Shown one piece after another: positions 1 through 8,474 of a stretch of 64,000 bases of DNA. The stretch spans positions 1 to 64,000 of the forward strand of contig NZ_RCZH01000015.1 in assembly GCF_006438875.1 (NCBI RefSeq), given 5' to 3'. Every line of letters starts with the position of its first letter. The stretch's first letter is position 1. The notes beneath the pieces were generated by a model. It was not told the origin of the DNA, made no database searches, and saw only the letters and a list, made by a program, of their open reading frames with translations. This DNA comes from Flavobacterium pectinovorum (GTDB lineage Bacteria; Bacteroidota; Bacteroidia; Flavobacteriales; Flavobacteriaceae). A program made the translations under genes and the position numbers.

Positions 1-536
1 ACATTGGCATCTAAAATTTTAACTGTTGTCACAGCACCGTCGGCAAGTTTAGAAGTCACGATTCCCAAATCTTTTACTAAAAAAGGACTGGCTGTTGTAC
101 CTAATCCGGAGATGGTCACCTGATCGGCAATGGCTCCAAAACTGTCTTTGTCAATCCAGGTTACTGCGCCTGTGGCATCGGTAACCAAAACTGTATTGTT
201 TGTTCCCGGTGCTATTTTTCCAGTGGTTACATTGGCATCAGCAATCTTTGCTGTTGTCACATTGGCATCTAAAATTTTAACTGTTGTCACAGCACCGTCG
301 GCAAGTTTAGAAGTCACGATTCCCAAATCTTTTACTAAAAAAGGACTGGCTGTTGTACCTAATCCGGAGATGGTCACCTGATCGGCAATGGCTCCAAAAC
401 TGTCTTTGTCAATCCAGGTTACTGCGCCTGTGGCATCGGTAACCAAAACTGTATTGTTTGTTCCCGGTGCTATTTTTCCAGTGGTTACATTGGCATCAGC
501 AATCTTTGCTGTTGTCACATTGGCATCTAAAATTTT
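1..536 (-). repeat. 258-bp tandem repeat, two full copies visible
   Basis: Units at 1-258 and 259-516 are identical by eye, and a third begins at 517 and diverges after about 20 bp. The period is a multiple of three, so each copy adds 86 residues in frame to the surface protein. The array probably continues beyond the left edge. The lack of synonymous differences suggests recent duplication or continuing homogenisation. Confidence 0.9.
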
Positions 537-1859
537 CGCTGTAGTTATTGTATTCGGAGCAATAACATTTGCATTAGCAGCACCTATAACGTCGCCACCT
601 AAATTTATGTTTGCCGCATTTGCAATTAACTCACCATTTGTATTTATAGTTACACTTGGATTTATTGCTGATTCTTTTACAACACCTAAAGTTGTGCCAT
701 TTGCTATATTTACACCAACAATAGGGTTAGTAGGAATTGTATTATCAACCACAATAGCTCCTGCACCTGTAACACTTCCAATTTTGTTGTTGAATATTGC
801 AAAGTCAGTGTTTTTTAGAGAACCTGTTGTTGTTGCATCGGCTGTTGCTATTTCTACTTTAACATTACCCGTTGTTGGTGCAATGGTCAGACCGTTACTA
901 TTAATACCTGTACTTACTGAAGTAACTGGCGCTAAATCCACAATAGATATAGTTTTTAATACACCCGATGTTGGATCGCTTACTACTATGTTGTCAATTG
1001 GAGTTCCAATATTTGATAAGCCAGATATTGCTATTGTATTCCCAGCTGTAGCAATTGTTGTATTACTCGTTAAAGTACCTCCAAGTCCTATTGTTTTAGA
1101 TGCATCAACTGTCAAACCATTTCCGGTTTTGACTGATTCACCAACTAAATCAACTAAATTAAGTACCGTTGGAATTGTTCCTTTTTCAGCATTATAGGTT
1201 AAGGTTTTTGCTATTGGATCGTAAATAAAACTTGTTTTAGTCTCTGCATCACCTACTAAATCGACCAAATTTAATGATGTTGTGACACCTCTCTCGTCTT
1301 GGTAATTTAAAGTCTTTGCTATTGCATCGTAAGCAAATTTGGTAAGGGTTTCATTCTTACTGACAAGATCTAAATTTACCGAATTATTTACTCCTTTCTC
1401 GTCTTGGTAAATCAGTGTATTGAGAACAGGATCATAGATCAATGTAGTTAACGTTTCATTTGCTTTAACCAGATTTGAAATACTTATAACTTGTGTATTT
1501 CCCGCTTGATCGATGTAAGTAAATTGATTGCTTAGTGGATTCCAAATAACAGTATTATTTACAATATTCGCATTTGACATCAATCTTAACCATTTGTTAT
1601 CTAGCCAATAATAGTAACCAGGCGTAATATCTGCTACAGAGGCTGTATTAAAAACCAGTAAACTATTTACGTTGCCGTTTAGAATTGTAGTAACATCCGT
1701 TGAACCAGTTAAATTAATTCTGGGAATTAATACACCTTTATCACTGGCTACAACTTCTAATTGGGAAGAAGCATTTGGCATTGGAGTTCCAATACCTACC
1801 TGAGAATAAGCTGCATAACTACCTAAAAATAAAAACAAGGAGAGTAATTTATTCTTCAT
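1..1859 (-). CDS. Secreted repeat-rich surface protein (C-terminus beyond the window)
   Basis: An uninterrupted minus-strand frame runs from an ATG at 1857-1859 to the left edge, giving about 619 residues without a stop. The N-terminus is a signal peptide (MKNKLLSLFLFLGSYAAYSQ) followed by a VGIGTPMPNASSQLEV head, a start shared by many Bacteroidota surface proteins. A short domain with GYYYWLDNKWLRL comes next, then four units of about 35 residues containing NETLTTLIYD or similar with YQDEKG. The rest is low-complexity Thr/Val/Ala/Gly beta-strand sequence. The visible C-terminal part is made of identical 86-residue repeats rich in ANVTTAKIADANVTTGKIA. It is probably exported and exposed at the surface, perhaps as a fibre or adhesin; that role is inferred. 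The head is duplicated in the pseudogene at 4446-4799. Confidence 0.8.
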   Translation of the reverse strand, partial: MKNKLLSLFLFLGSYAAYSQVGIGTPMPNASSQLEVVASDKGVLIPRINLTGSTDVTTILNGNVNSLLVFNTASVADITPGYYYWLDNKWLRLMSNANIVNNTVIWNPLSNQFTYIDQAGNTQVISISNLVKANETLTTLIYDPVLNTLIYQDEKGVNNSVNLDLVSKNETLTKFAYDAIAKTLNYQDERGVTTSLNLVDLVGDAETKTSFIYDPIAKTLTYNAEKGTIPTVLNLVDLVGESVKTGNGLTVDASKTIGLGGTLTSNTTIATAGNTIAISGLSNIGTPIDNIVVSDPTSGVLKTISIVDLAPVTSVSTGINSNGLTIAPTTGNVKVEIATADATTTGSLKNTDFAIFNNKIGSVTGAGAIVVDNTIPTNPIVGVNIANGTTLGVVKESAINPSVTINTNGELIANAANINLGGDVIGAANANVIAPNTITTAKILDANVTTAKIADANVTTGKIAPGTNNTVLVTDATGAVTWIDKDSFGAIADQVTISGLGTTASPFLVKDLGIVTSKLADGAVTTVKILDANVTTAKIADANVTTGKIAPGTNNTVLVTDATGAVTWIDKDSFGAIADQVTISGLGTTASPFLVKDLGIVTSKLADGAVTTVKILDAN

Positions 1860-2009
1860 AAGATCAATTATTAGGGTTATAAAACAATATTTATAATAAA
1901 TAAAAAGTAATAAAAAGAGGATAATCAATTTTTGAATTAAAAATATCTTGATCTATCTCTGAAAAGGACTAAAAATATAAAATATTTAATGTATAGATTA
2001 TATATGTTA

Positions 2010-2026
2010 AGAGTTGGGGATACTCT
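2010..2026. promoter_or_regulatory. Conserved upstream box (first copy)
   Basis: The block AGAGTTGGGGATACTCT lies about 150 bp upstream of the start of the repeat-rich surface gene. Sixteen of its bases recur at 4962-4977 at nearly the same distance from the duplicated gene head, although the flanks have diverged. The ends form a short inverted repeat (AGAGT/ACTCT) around TGGGGAT. A protein-binding site or promoter element is the likely reason for its conservation. Confidence 0.4.
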
Positions 2027-2221
2027 GCAAAAAAATCAAATAAAAACTCATTGTGATCTTAATAATTATTTTTTTGTAATTTTTAAGATATGTTTTTAAC
2101 AAATGTTTAGTAAATTTAACAAAAAAAATAATACACAAATGTTAAATAATGTTTTTTTTTTACACAAAAACTTTTTTATTAAAATTTAAAACACCGTTTA
2201 TTCCTAATGTACAAGATATAG

Positions 2222-2404
2222 GGCCTTTATTACAGTCCAATAAATTTGATACACAATACGTATACCCATAATCGGAAACCCTTATTTTATATAACATCCA
2301 TTCCTGACGGTAGTGTTTATGCGATTCGCTTATTAAAAGGCGAGAGTTTTATTACCACTCCACTATTGCCTGATCATAACTCTTTTATCATTGGTGGTAA
2401 ATAG
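2222..2404 (+). pseudogene. Possible 3' end of a decayed gene
   Basis: The gap 1860-2445 has no complete gene. From 2291 one plus-strand frame reads like genuine protein (ITSIPDGSVYAIRLLKGES and onward) and ends at a TAG at 2402-2404, just before a strong hairpin. Upstream, the sensible reading appears to change frame and no start is evident. I read this as the tail of a lost gene converging on its neighbour. I do not recognise the family. Confidence 0.3.
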
Positions 2405-2439
2405 TACTCATCGTTACCTATACACAGTAACGATGAGTA
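2405..2439. terminator. Bidirectional hairpin terminator
   Basis: A perfect 13-bp inverted repeat (2405-2417 with 2427-2439) encloses a 9-nt loop. It sits 6 bp beyond the stop of the minus-strand gene at 2446-4302 and directly after the plus-strand remnant. No long T-run follows on either strand, so termination is inferred from stem length and position. Confidence 0.7.
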
Positions 2440-2445
2440 AAAGAT

Positions 2446-4302
2446 TTACCACTGAGGAGCTGAGGTACGCAGCGCCTGGAATTGCTCATAGTAATTGGTA
2501 GGGCCAGTCGTTAATGTCGCAACATCCCCAAACGCATAATAAGAACTGGCAGCAATCGTGCAGGAAATATAAGCGCTAGGATTGTAAAAACCTAAGTACG
2601 TGGTTACTGCTGGCGTAGTCGTATTTGGGCGTCTATTTACAAAGTAACTTATATCATTTATTTTGGTTGTATAGGTCGGCAATACGCTACCTACCTTTGC
2701 ATAACCTGAAGCGAACGCAGTACCTACTTTTATATTAGCAGCCGTTTGCGTGATTGCATATGTATAATGCTTAATGGCAAACCCAACCATATAACTGCTT
2801 GATGGGATGTATACATGTGTAGTAGCACCACCAGAAGTATAGCCAGGATTTCCATAGAGAGTCGCAGCGGCAGCCATATTTGCATCAGGCGCGCCCACCT
2901 TTGAACTTGTTGGCACATAGGTTGGATTAGCAACCGCGTCATATTCAGCCTTCGTTATTTCTACCCATCCATTGGTAGCTGCTCCATCATAGGTAGCGCA
3001 GCTTGTACAACCGGCAATAGCCATAGCTCCGCGAATTGCATCACCAAAAATAGCATATGGACTCACAAAACATTCCGTAATCGGGAAAACAACCGCACCT
3101 GCTGCGCTGGTGCCAGTATAGGTGCCACTAAGATTGTAAACCACATTACCGCCCACCGCATTATAGTTACCGGCTACTCGGGTCAGTGTCAGTCCGTTTA
3201 TCGTCTGAATATTGGCTGTATAAGCACCGCCGTTACCGGCTGTATAAGGTAGTGTATAAGTGCCGGTATAAGACGTGCCATTTACCAATGCACCTGCTGG
3301 TGTCTGTATTCTTGTTGCGCTATTGCAGGCAAAAGTCGCAACGCTGGTGAATGTTACGCTAAAGGTACAAGTCTGGCCACCAACAGTTACCGTATATGTT
3401 TGGGTACCGGCAGCAGCACCTGCGCCAGTTGCCTGTAGTATCAGTGTTTGTGCTGCACCTACCTGGCTGGCATTAAAAGAACCTGAGGTGGCAAAGGTTA
3501 CACCATTTACGGCATTGCTACTAACACTATATGCCCCAGCGGCAGAAGGTGTAATGGTAATATTCTTTGTATTGGCTGAATTCATAGAAACACCTACAGC
3601 ATAAGCACCCGTAGCCACTGTACCTGTCTGGCAGTTTAATGTGGCAGCAGTGAAGACAGCTACCTTGGGTAGTGCTACAGCACATTGCCCGCCCGGCAGA
3701 TTGAAAGGTATGCTTTCTGTGCTACCTGTGGTACCGGTATAAGTGCCGCTTACAGAATACACAATATTACCCGTACTGTTTGACAAAGTACCTGCTGGGT
3801 GAGAAAAAGTAAGCCCGCTCTGAATAATGGCGTCTGCCGTAAAATTTCCACCATTACCGCTTGTATAGGGTATGTTGATTGTACCGCTGTAAGCCTGACC
3901 ATTTGTGAAGGTAGTGGTCTGAGGGGTAATATTTACACCAGCGTTTGCACAATTGAAGGTGGCAGCAGCATTCACGTTCGGTGCTGTTGATTGGTTAAAG
4001 TTGTACCATTGGTCTTTTTGCCAGTAGAAATAGCCCGGTATAATGGCCTCGGTGCCACCTACAGTAGCTGTGTTATAAACGATCATCCCGTCTGTAGCAG
4101 TACCTACAAGTGTCCATGTCTTTGAACCTGCAAGCGCAACTCTTGGGAAGAGCACGCCCTTATCTGGGGCAGTTACTTCTAGTTTGGCACCATCATTAGG
4201 CGTCATGGTACCGATACCAACATTGCCCGACTGGGCGATTGCATTCATTCCTAAACCCAGGAATGCACATGCTATGAGTAATTTTGTAGTTCTCTTTTTC
4301 AT
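2446..4302 (-). CDS. Secreted surface protein with Ig-like repeats, G+C-richer than its surroundings
   Basis: A 618-residue protein with a signal peptide (MKKRTTKLLIACAFLGLGMNAIAQ) and a GNVGIGTMTPNDGAKLEV head, the same type of start as its neighbours. A GYFYWQKDQWYNF segment follows. Then come at least three repeats of about 95-105 residues beginning ATFNC, ATLNC or ATFAC and containing GNGG..TA, NGLT and VYxxSGTYTGT. The C-terminal 190 residues are non-repetitive, with a CTSCATYDGA stretch and a GDVATL end. Function unknown; an exposed structural or adhesive role is likely. The base composition is unlike the flanking DNA (33 of 60 bases are G or C at 2881-2940), which suggests transfer from a G+C-richer relative. 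A hairpin terminator lies just downstream. Confidence 0.8.
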   Translation of the reverse strand: MKKRTTKLLIACAFLGLGMNAIAQSGNVGIGTMTPNDGAKLEVTAPDKGVLFPRVALAGSKTWTLVGTATDGMIVYNTATVGGTEAIIPGYFYWQKDQWYNFNQSTAPNVNAAATFNCANAGVNITPQTTTFTNGQAYSGTINIPYTSGNGGNFTADAIIQSGLTFSHPAGTLSNSTGNIVYSVSGTYTGTTGSTESIPFNLPGGQCAVALPKVAVFTAATLNCQTGTVATGAYAVGVSMNSANTKNITITPSAAGAYSVSSNAVNGVTFATSGSFNASQVGAAQTLILQATGAGAAAGTQTYTVTVGGQTCTFSVTFTSVATFACNSATRIQTPAGALVNGTSYTGTYTLPYTAGNGGAYTANIQTINGLTLTRVAGNYNAVGGNVVYNLSGTYTGTSAAGAVVFPITECFVSPYAIFGDAIRGAMAIAGCTSCATYDGAATNGWVEITKAEYDAVANPTYVPTSSKVGAPDANMAAAATLYGNPGYTSGGATTHVYIPSSSYMVGFAIKHYTYAITQTAANIKVGTAFASGYAKVGSVLPTYTTKINDISYFVNRRPNTTTPAVTTYLGFYNPSAYISCTIAASSYYAFGDVATLTTGPTNYYEQFQALRTSAPQW

Positions 4303-4337
4303 AAAAATAAATTTGACTATGTGTTTTGTTTGAGATT

Positions 4338-4799
4338 TTAAGATGAAAAACTGAGTGTATTTAACAAAGGATCAAATATCAAAGTGGTCAGAGTTTCATT
4401 TGCCTTAACCAGGTTGGAAATATTTAGAACTTGTGTATTCCCCGCTTAATCGATGTAACTAAATTGATTGCTTAATGGATTCCAAATAACAGTATTATTT
4501 ACAATATTTGCATTTGACATTAATCTTAACCATTTGTTATATAGCCAATAGTAGTAACCAGACGTAATATCTGCTACAGAGGCTGTATTGAAAACCAGTA
4601 AACTATTTACGTTACCATTTAAAATTGTGGTAGCATCCGTTGAGCCAGTTAAATTAATTCTAGGAATTAAAACACCTTTATTACTGGCAACAACTTCCAA
4701 TTGAGAAGAAGCATTTGGCATTGGTATTCCAATACCTACCTGAGAGTAAGCTGCATAACTACCTAAAAATAAAAACAAGGAGAGTAATTTATTCTTCAT
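4338..4799 (-). pseudogene. Truncated duplicate of the repeat-rich surface protein head
   Basis: The first 117 codons from an ATG at 4797-4799 match the gene at 1-1859 almost residue for residue: the same signal peptide, VGIGIPMPNASSQLEV head and GYYYWLYNKWLRL. The frame stops at 4446-4448, where CAA (Gln) in the intact copy has become TAA. Past that stop the same frame continues homologous (AGNTQVLNISNLVKANETLT) for about 35 codons and then ends, so the repeat body is missing. The upstream DNA is duplicated too. This is a partial gene duplication inactivated by a nonsense change and truncation. A short 117-residue secreted product cannot be excluded. Confidence 0.75.
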
Positions 4800-4961
4800 A
4801 AGATCAATTATTTAGAGTTATAAAACAATTATTTTATAAATAATATAGTAATAGAATTAAGAAAATGTTCAATTTTGAATTAAACATCTTTCAACTTTAT
4901 GGATATAGAATTGATGATCGAGAATGGTAAAATATAAATAAATTATACTTTCAAATCTTAT

Positions 4962-4978
4962 AGAGTTGGGGATACTCC
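4962..4978. promoter_or_regulatory. Conserved upstream box (second copy)
   Basis: This repeats the box at 2010-2026 with one change at the end, 163 bp upstream of the duplicated head (151 bp in the first copy). The sequence between box and start codon has diverged considerably more than the box itself. The remainder of the gap 4800-5183 is AT-rich, and I see no gene in it. Confidence 0.4.
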
Positions 4979-5183
4979 TACTAAAAAAAGTCAACTGAAC
5001 AATTAGTGCATTATTATAATTGTTTACTTTCAATTACTAAATTAACGTGTAATTTAGTAAATTTTATATAAATTTAATAAAAAAAAACATATGAAAAAAA
5101 AATAAATGATTTTTTTTCATATTTCTTTTTTTTTATATTATAAAATATACTTAAATGTTTTTATAATACCGAAATTTTGAGAC

Positions 5184-5211
5184 TTAAAAAATTTGGATTC
5201 CACAATCCAAA
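5184..5211 (-). terminator. Intrinsic terminator, minus strand
   Basis: A perfect 8-bp stem (TTTGGATT with AATCCAAA, 5192-5199 and 5204-5211) with a 4-nt loop is followed on the minus strand by a run of six T. It lies downstream of the IS3-type transposase genes. Confidence 0.6.
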
Positions 5212-5331
5212 AATACTAGGATCAATATTTATTCAGCATCTTCTATAAGTTCACTAACTATTATTTCAGTTATACTTAAAAGTTAGTTTGTGTCATGAGT
5301 GTGGATATGCAAACAAAAACTGCACATTAAG

Positions 5332-6213
5332 TTAAGCTACATTTTTGTAATTAATTTGATTGTTAAATTCTTCAATAGCGGCATAATTCAAAGCAGAATG
5401 TCTTCTTTTTCTATTGTACCAAATTTCAATGTATTCAAAGATTTTCAGTTTCATTTGTTCTTTAGAAATCAGTTTGTTCCCATAAATCAATTCCGTTTTC
5501 AATGATTTGAAGAAGCTTTCGGCTACAGCATTATCCCAACAATTTCCTTTACGACTCATACTGCGGGTTATTTTTTTATAGGAATCAAGAACATTTACAA
5601 ACTTTTTACTGGCATATTGAACACCCCTGTCAGAATGAAAAATCAAGCCTTTTTCAATATTTCGATTTTTAACTGCCATTTTCCAAGCTCCAAGCGTAGT
5701 TTCATCAGTACTCATTCCATCACTCAAACTCCAGCCTATGATTTTTCTGTCGTATAAATCCATAATTGTTGTCAGGTATACAAATCCTTCTTTAGTTTGG
5801 ATCTATGTAATATTCCGAAACCCAAACTTTTGAGGGTATTTTTACAATAATTCCCTGTTTAATATATTTTCGACAACTAAATAATTATGATTAGAGTTGG
5901 TTGTTACCCTGAACTTCTTGCTTAACTTACTTCGCAAGCCAAGTTCTTTCATATATTTTGCAACTGTAATTCTTGAAATTTTATAACCAATCCTTCGAAG
6001 TTCTAATGTTATTTATTCTAGGACTTCAATATCGTTGCTTAGATTCAAAATAAATCAATATTATCTGTTCTTTTATGGTTATTTTTAATTGTTCTCTTGC
6101 CGTGATTATATGTTTTTTCCATCGGTAATAACTTCCACTGCTTACCTATAGAACTTTGCACATTTTTTCAATCGGGAAAGCTGTTCATTGCTCTTAATGA
6201 AACTATAAATCAT
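5332..6213 (-). pseudogene. IS3-family transposase OrfB, frameshifted
   Basis: The C-terminal 143 codons (5332-5763) are an intact end of an rve integrase domain: MDLYDRKIIGWSLSD, the second catalytic Asp in HSDRGVQYAS, and the Glu in NCWDNAVAESFFKSLK. Upstream the expected OrfB start is readable (MIYSFIKSNEQL at 6213) but breaks within about 15 codons. Later pieces (GYKISRITVAKYMKELGLRSKL, then YIQTKEGFVYL) lie in different frames separated by stops. The region holding the first catalytic Asp is therefore disrupted. Not functional as it stands. Confidence 0.8.
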
Positions 6214-6506
6214 CGACCGCTCTTGGATAAAATACCGATTGCTTTTTTTAATATGTCGCGTTCTAACTCGGCATCTTTGAGTCTTTTCTCCAGTTCATGG
6301 ATTTTTTCTTGCTCGGGAGTTAGTTTTAAATTTCCTTTTCTAGGAAAACTTCCTTCTCCAAACTCCTCGAATTCTTTACACCATTTATACAGCTGTGGGG
6401 TTGTTATTCCTAACTCTCTTGCAAGTTCTGATACATTTGTTCTATCACTCAATTGAACGGCTTTTTCCTTAAAAGCCTTGTCGTAAATTTTGTGGACTTG
6501 TTTCAT
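6210..6506 (-). CDS. IS3-family transposase OrfA (helix-turn-helix)
   Basis: A 98-residue protein with an N-terminal Tnp_1 helix-turn-helix (YDKAFKEKAVQLSDRTNVSELARELGI with LYKWCKEF following) and a C-terminal leucine-zipper-like coiled coil (EKIHELEKRLKDAELERDILKKAIGIL). This is the usual OrfA layout and length. Its stop overlaps the start of orfB as ATGA. The frame itself is intact, but without a working OrfB it is probably a relic. Confidence 0.85.
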   Translation of the reverse strand: MKQVHKIYDKAFKEKAVQLSDRTNVSELARELGITTPQLYKWCKEFEEFGEGSFPRKGNLKLTPEQEKIHELEKRLKDAELERDILKKAIGILSKSGR

Positions 6507-6575
6507 AGATTAAAATTAAGATTATTTCTTAACTTTCAGTGCTGGCTAAATTAGCATGTCCAGTATATAATTGTC

Positions 6576-7391
6576 TTAGTTTTTAAATGTAATGAAATAA
6601 TACCCGTACTGAGTTGTATTATCCGTTACTGTGCATTTATAATTTCTTAAGTTCTTTGACAAATGCATTATTTTTACGTTCACATTAAAGACCGTATTTA
6701 TTGGCATTGCTTTGTTTAAAAACAATTCTAAATTATCTATTTCCAGATCAATATCAGCAGAGAACTTAAAAATATTTTTCAGAATACATTTACCAATAAA
6801 TACACCCGGAACAATCTGGTAATTATCAAAATGCCCGGAACAATGATTTCGGGTGAATTCGTCAACAGTTATATTAAATTCGCTCTCACTCAAATATTCG
6901 ATAGAAGTATTGGGTAATGAAGTAGTAAAATCATCGGTGTTTTCGGCATGATAATGAGACTCAAATATTCTTTTAAATGACGTCTCATCTATGATAAAAT
7001 AGTCCATTTCCATTTGAAACAGCTTAGTAGTTCCGTCCATTATATCAATTATAGATTTTCCTTTTTGATCGTTTTCCAATTGAGGAGTCACTTTGGCAGT
7101 CAATAATCCGGAAGACTTAGTGTTTGAAATTTTCCTAATTCTTAATTTTTCACCCAGAAAATAATTTTTCTCATCAGTTTTTATTTCATTTGCTAAGTTT
7201 AAACTTCCCAGTGTGCAGAGTATCCTTAGAAGATCACTGAAATTTTCTTTTTCAAAAGATTCAAAAGATTTAAGTAGTGGAATTTCAGTATAACTTTGAT
7301 TGAAAATAATTTTGTCTGCATTCTCAAATAAATATGGAAAAGTTTCTCCTATACGCTCTACTACTTTTTTTTGGGGCTTATCTGGTATCAT
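6576..7391 (-). CDS. Hotdog-fold protein, FabZ-like C-terminal half
   Basis: A 271-residue protein without signal peptide, probably cytoplasmic. From about residue 165 it carries the signature of 3-hydroxyacyl-ACP dehydratases: NHCSGHFDNYQIVPGVFIGKCIL matches the FabZ pattern GHFPGxPxxPGVLxxEA, with the catalytic His kept. The residue that aligns with the helix Glu of FabZ is Lys here, so classical dehydration is doubtful. The N-terminal half could be a second, diverged hotdog, as in double-hotdog proteins; that is inference. It lies 4 bp downstream of the 198-residue gene and is surely co-transcribed with it. Acyl- or polyketide-type chemistry is possible because an NRPS-type enzyme lies nearby. 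Confidence 0.55.
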   Translation of the reverse strand: MIPDKPQKKVVERIGETFPYLFENADKIIFNQSYTEIPLLKSFESFEKENFSDLLRILCTLGSLNLANEIKTDEKNYFLGEKLRIRKISNTKSSGLLTAKVTPQLENDQKGKSIIDIMDGTTKLFQMEMDYFIIDETSFKRIFESHYHAENTDDFTTSLPNTSIEYLSESEFNITVDEFTRNHCSGHFDNYQIVPGVFIGKCILKNIFKFSADIDLEIDNLELFLNKAMPINTVFNVNVKIMHLSKNLRNYKCTVTDNTTQYGYYFITFKN

Positions 7392-7395
7392 CGCA

Positions 7396-7992
7396 TTAGT
7401 TTTGTTTTATGTTATAAACTGATTTAATATTGAAATTTTGATCCGTTCTCTCGAACGTATATTCTATTTCACAATCGAACTTTACAATGTCTTTTATTCC
7501 TTCTACAAATGGTAAAAAAGTTGGGATGGTAATATGTTCCACGATGCCTAATTCAGTCAATATTTTTAAATAGCGATCTACACCGGCTAGTTCTATTATT
7601 GTATTTTTAGGCGTGTATTTTATTATTTTAAAGTTATATTCGGGACTAGAGTTGTAAATAGCATAAATTACTACCGCTGCAAAAGTTCTTGTATCCCTTT
7701 CTATTTTTGGGTTTACTTCCAAGGCTTGCATTGTTTTTAATTTTCCCAACTCATAGAACAATTTTTTCGAATGACTATCCATTTTGTCATTGCCAAAAGT
7801 TGCACCAATATTTTTTAATAATAATCCATAAAAAGCACTGGTTACATTAGATAAATTTTGCGTTAGTATGTTTGTGTTTTCAGGAAAAAAGGCATCGACT
7901 ATTGCTTCTTTAATCTCAAGTGAGGGAAAAACATCTTTACTTCTGGTTTGGTTTAATATTTTTAATAATGCATCGGTCATAGTTTTTGGCAT
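7396..7992 (-). CDS. Uncharacterised 198-residue protein (weakly ATC-hydrolase-like)
   Basis: First gene of a two-gene operon with the hotdog protein. The protein has no signal peptide or membrane segment. An N-terminal helical part (to about residue 100) is followed by an alpha/beta part containing NFKIIKYTPKNTIIELAGVD, then a helix with LTELGIVEHI, and ends in a strand with KFDCEIEYTFERT. The order of elements is vaguely like L-2-amino-thiazoline-4-carboxylic acid hydrolase family proteins, but I see no diagnostic residues, so the function should be treated as unknown. The start at 7992 is preceded at 8086-8137 by a good promoter and palindrome. An alternative start is Met5. Confidence 0.6.
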   Translation of the reverse strand: MPKTMTDALLKILNQTRSKDVFPSLEIKEAIVDAFFPENTNILTQNLSNVTSAFYGLLLKNIGATFGNDKMDSHSKKLFYELGKLKTMQALEVNPKIERDTRTFAAVVIYAIYNSSPEYNFKIIKYTPKNTIIELAGVDRYLKILTELGIVEHITIPTFLPFVEGIKDIVKFDCEIEYTFERTDQNFNIKSVYNIKQN

Positions 7993-8085
7993 ATTAAAAG
8001 GTTAGATCCTATTTAGTCCTTGAGTAAATCGATAGTATTTTTTGGAGTTATCATATCAGAAATACCTACTAACTACATAAACACC

Positions 8086-8137
8086 TGTTAAACTGCAGTT
8101 TAACACCTCAAATGTAGCGATTTTTTTATAAAAACAA
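8086..8137 (-). promoter_or_regulatory. Flavobacterial-type promoter with 20-bp palindromic operator
   Basis: On the minus strand a TTG (8135-8137) is followed after 18 bp by TACATTTG (8109-8116), matching the TTG-N17-23-TAnnTTTG consensus. The predicted start point near 8103 falls inside a perfect 20-bp palindrome at 8086-8105 (TGTTAAACTGCAGTTTAACA). This is where a dimeric repressor would block transcription of the 7396-7992/6576-7391 operon. No TetR- or GntR-like regulator gene is seen nearby. Confidence 0.65.
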
Positions 8138-8279
8138 AAATAAAAATAATTTATTTTTATTTTTTAATTGACCATTTCAGTGATTAATTGTAGTTGAATA
8201 AAAAAAACTGGAGTTCTTATCTTTTCTTGCTACAAAAAATTACGGTGCTTTAACTTTAGAGGCATATCTCAAGTAATTG

Positions 8280-8432
8280 TTAACGCTCGATAAAAAGAAG
8301 CCCTACCGATAAAACATTACGTGAATTTTTTATTTCTGCAGCTATTTCGTGGATATTCTGCACAAAGTGAGCACCTAATTCTGGATGAAAGTGAGCAATA
8401 TAAATGAACTCAAAAAGGTGTCTAAAAAGTAG
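8280..8432 (-). pseudogene. C-terminal remnant of an unidentified gene
   Basis: A minus-strand frame reads FEFIYIAHFHPELGAHFVQN and continues through IHEIAAEIKNSRNVLSVGLL to a TAA at 8280-8282. The composition looks like real protein, but no start is found and the frame is lost upstream. Family not recognised. It lies in the 1-kb gap 7993-8986, which otherwise holds the promoter above, an IS21 remnant and AT-rich DNA. Confidence 0.35.
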
Positions 8433-8474
8433 TTTAAAAATATAAAATTATTTTACTCTATGGTTGTTTTTCTA

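Larger units (their letters stand above)
5285..6565 (-). mobile_element. Decayed IS3-family element (IS150-like)
   Basis: Two overlapping transposase frames in the order orfA then orfB on the minus strand, with an ATGA-type junction at 6210-6213 as expected for programmed frameshifting. OrfB is broken by frameshifts and stops, so the copy is inactive. I could not define the terminal inverted repeats with certainty, so the ends are approximate. The upstream end lies within about 15 bp of the stop codon of the hotdog gene at 6576. Confidence 0.7.

Noticed and set aside
130..1197. Plus-strand open frames opposite the 258-bp repeats
   Set aside because: They mirror the minus-strand repeat protein; the minus frame has the signal peptide and a continuous reading with sensible composition.
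5285..6565. Active IS3 element
   Set aside because: OrfB has several frameshifts and stops, so the element cannot make a working transposase by itself.
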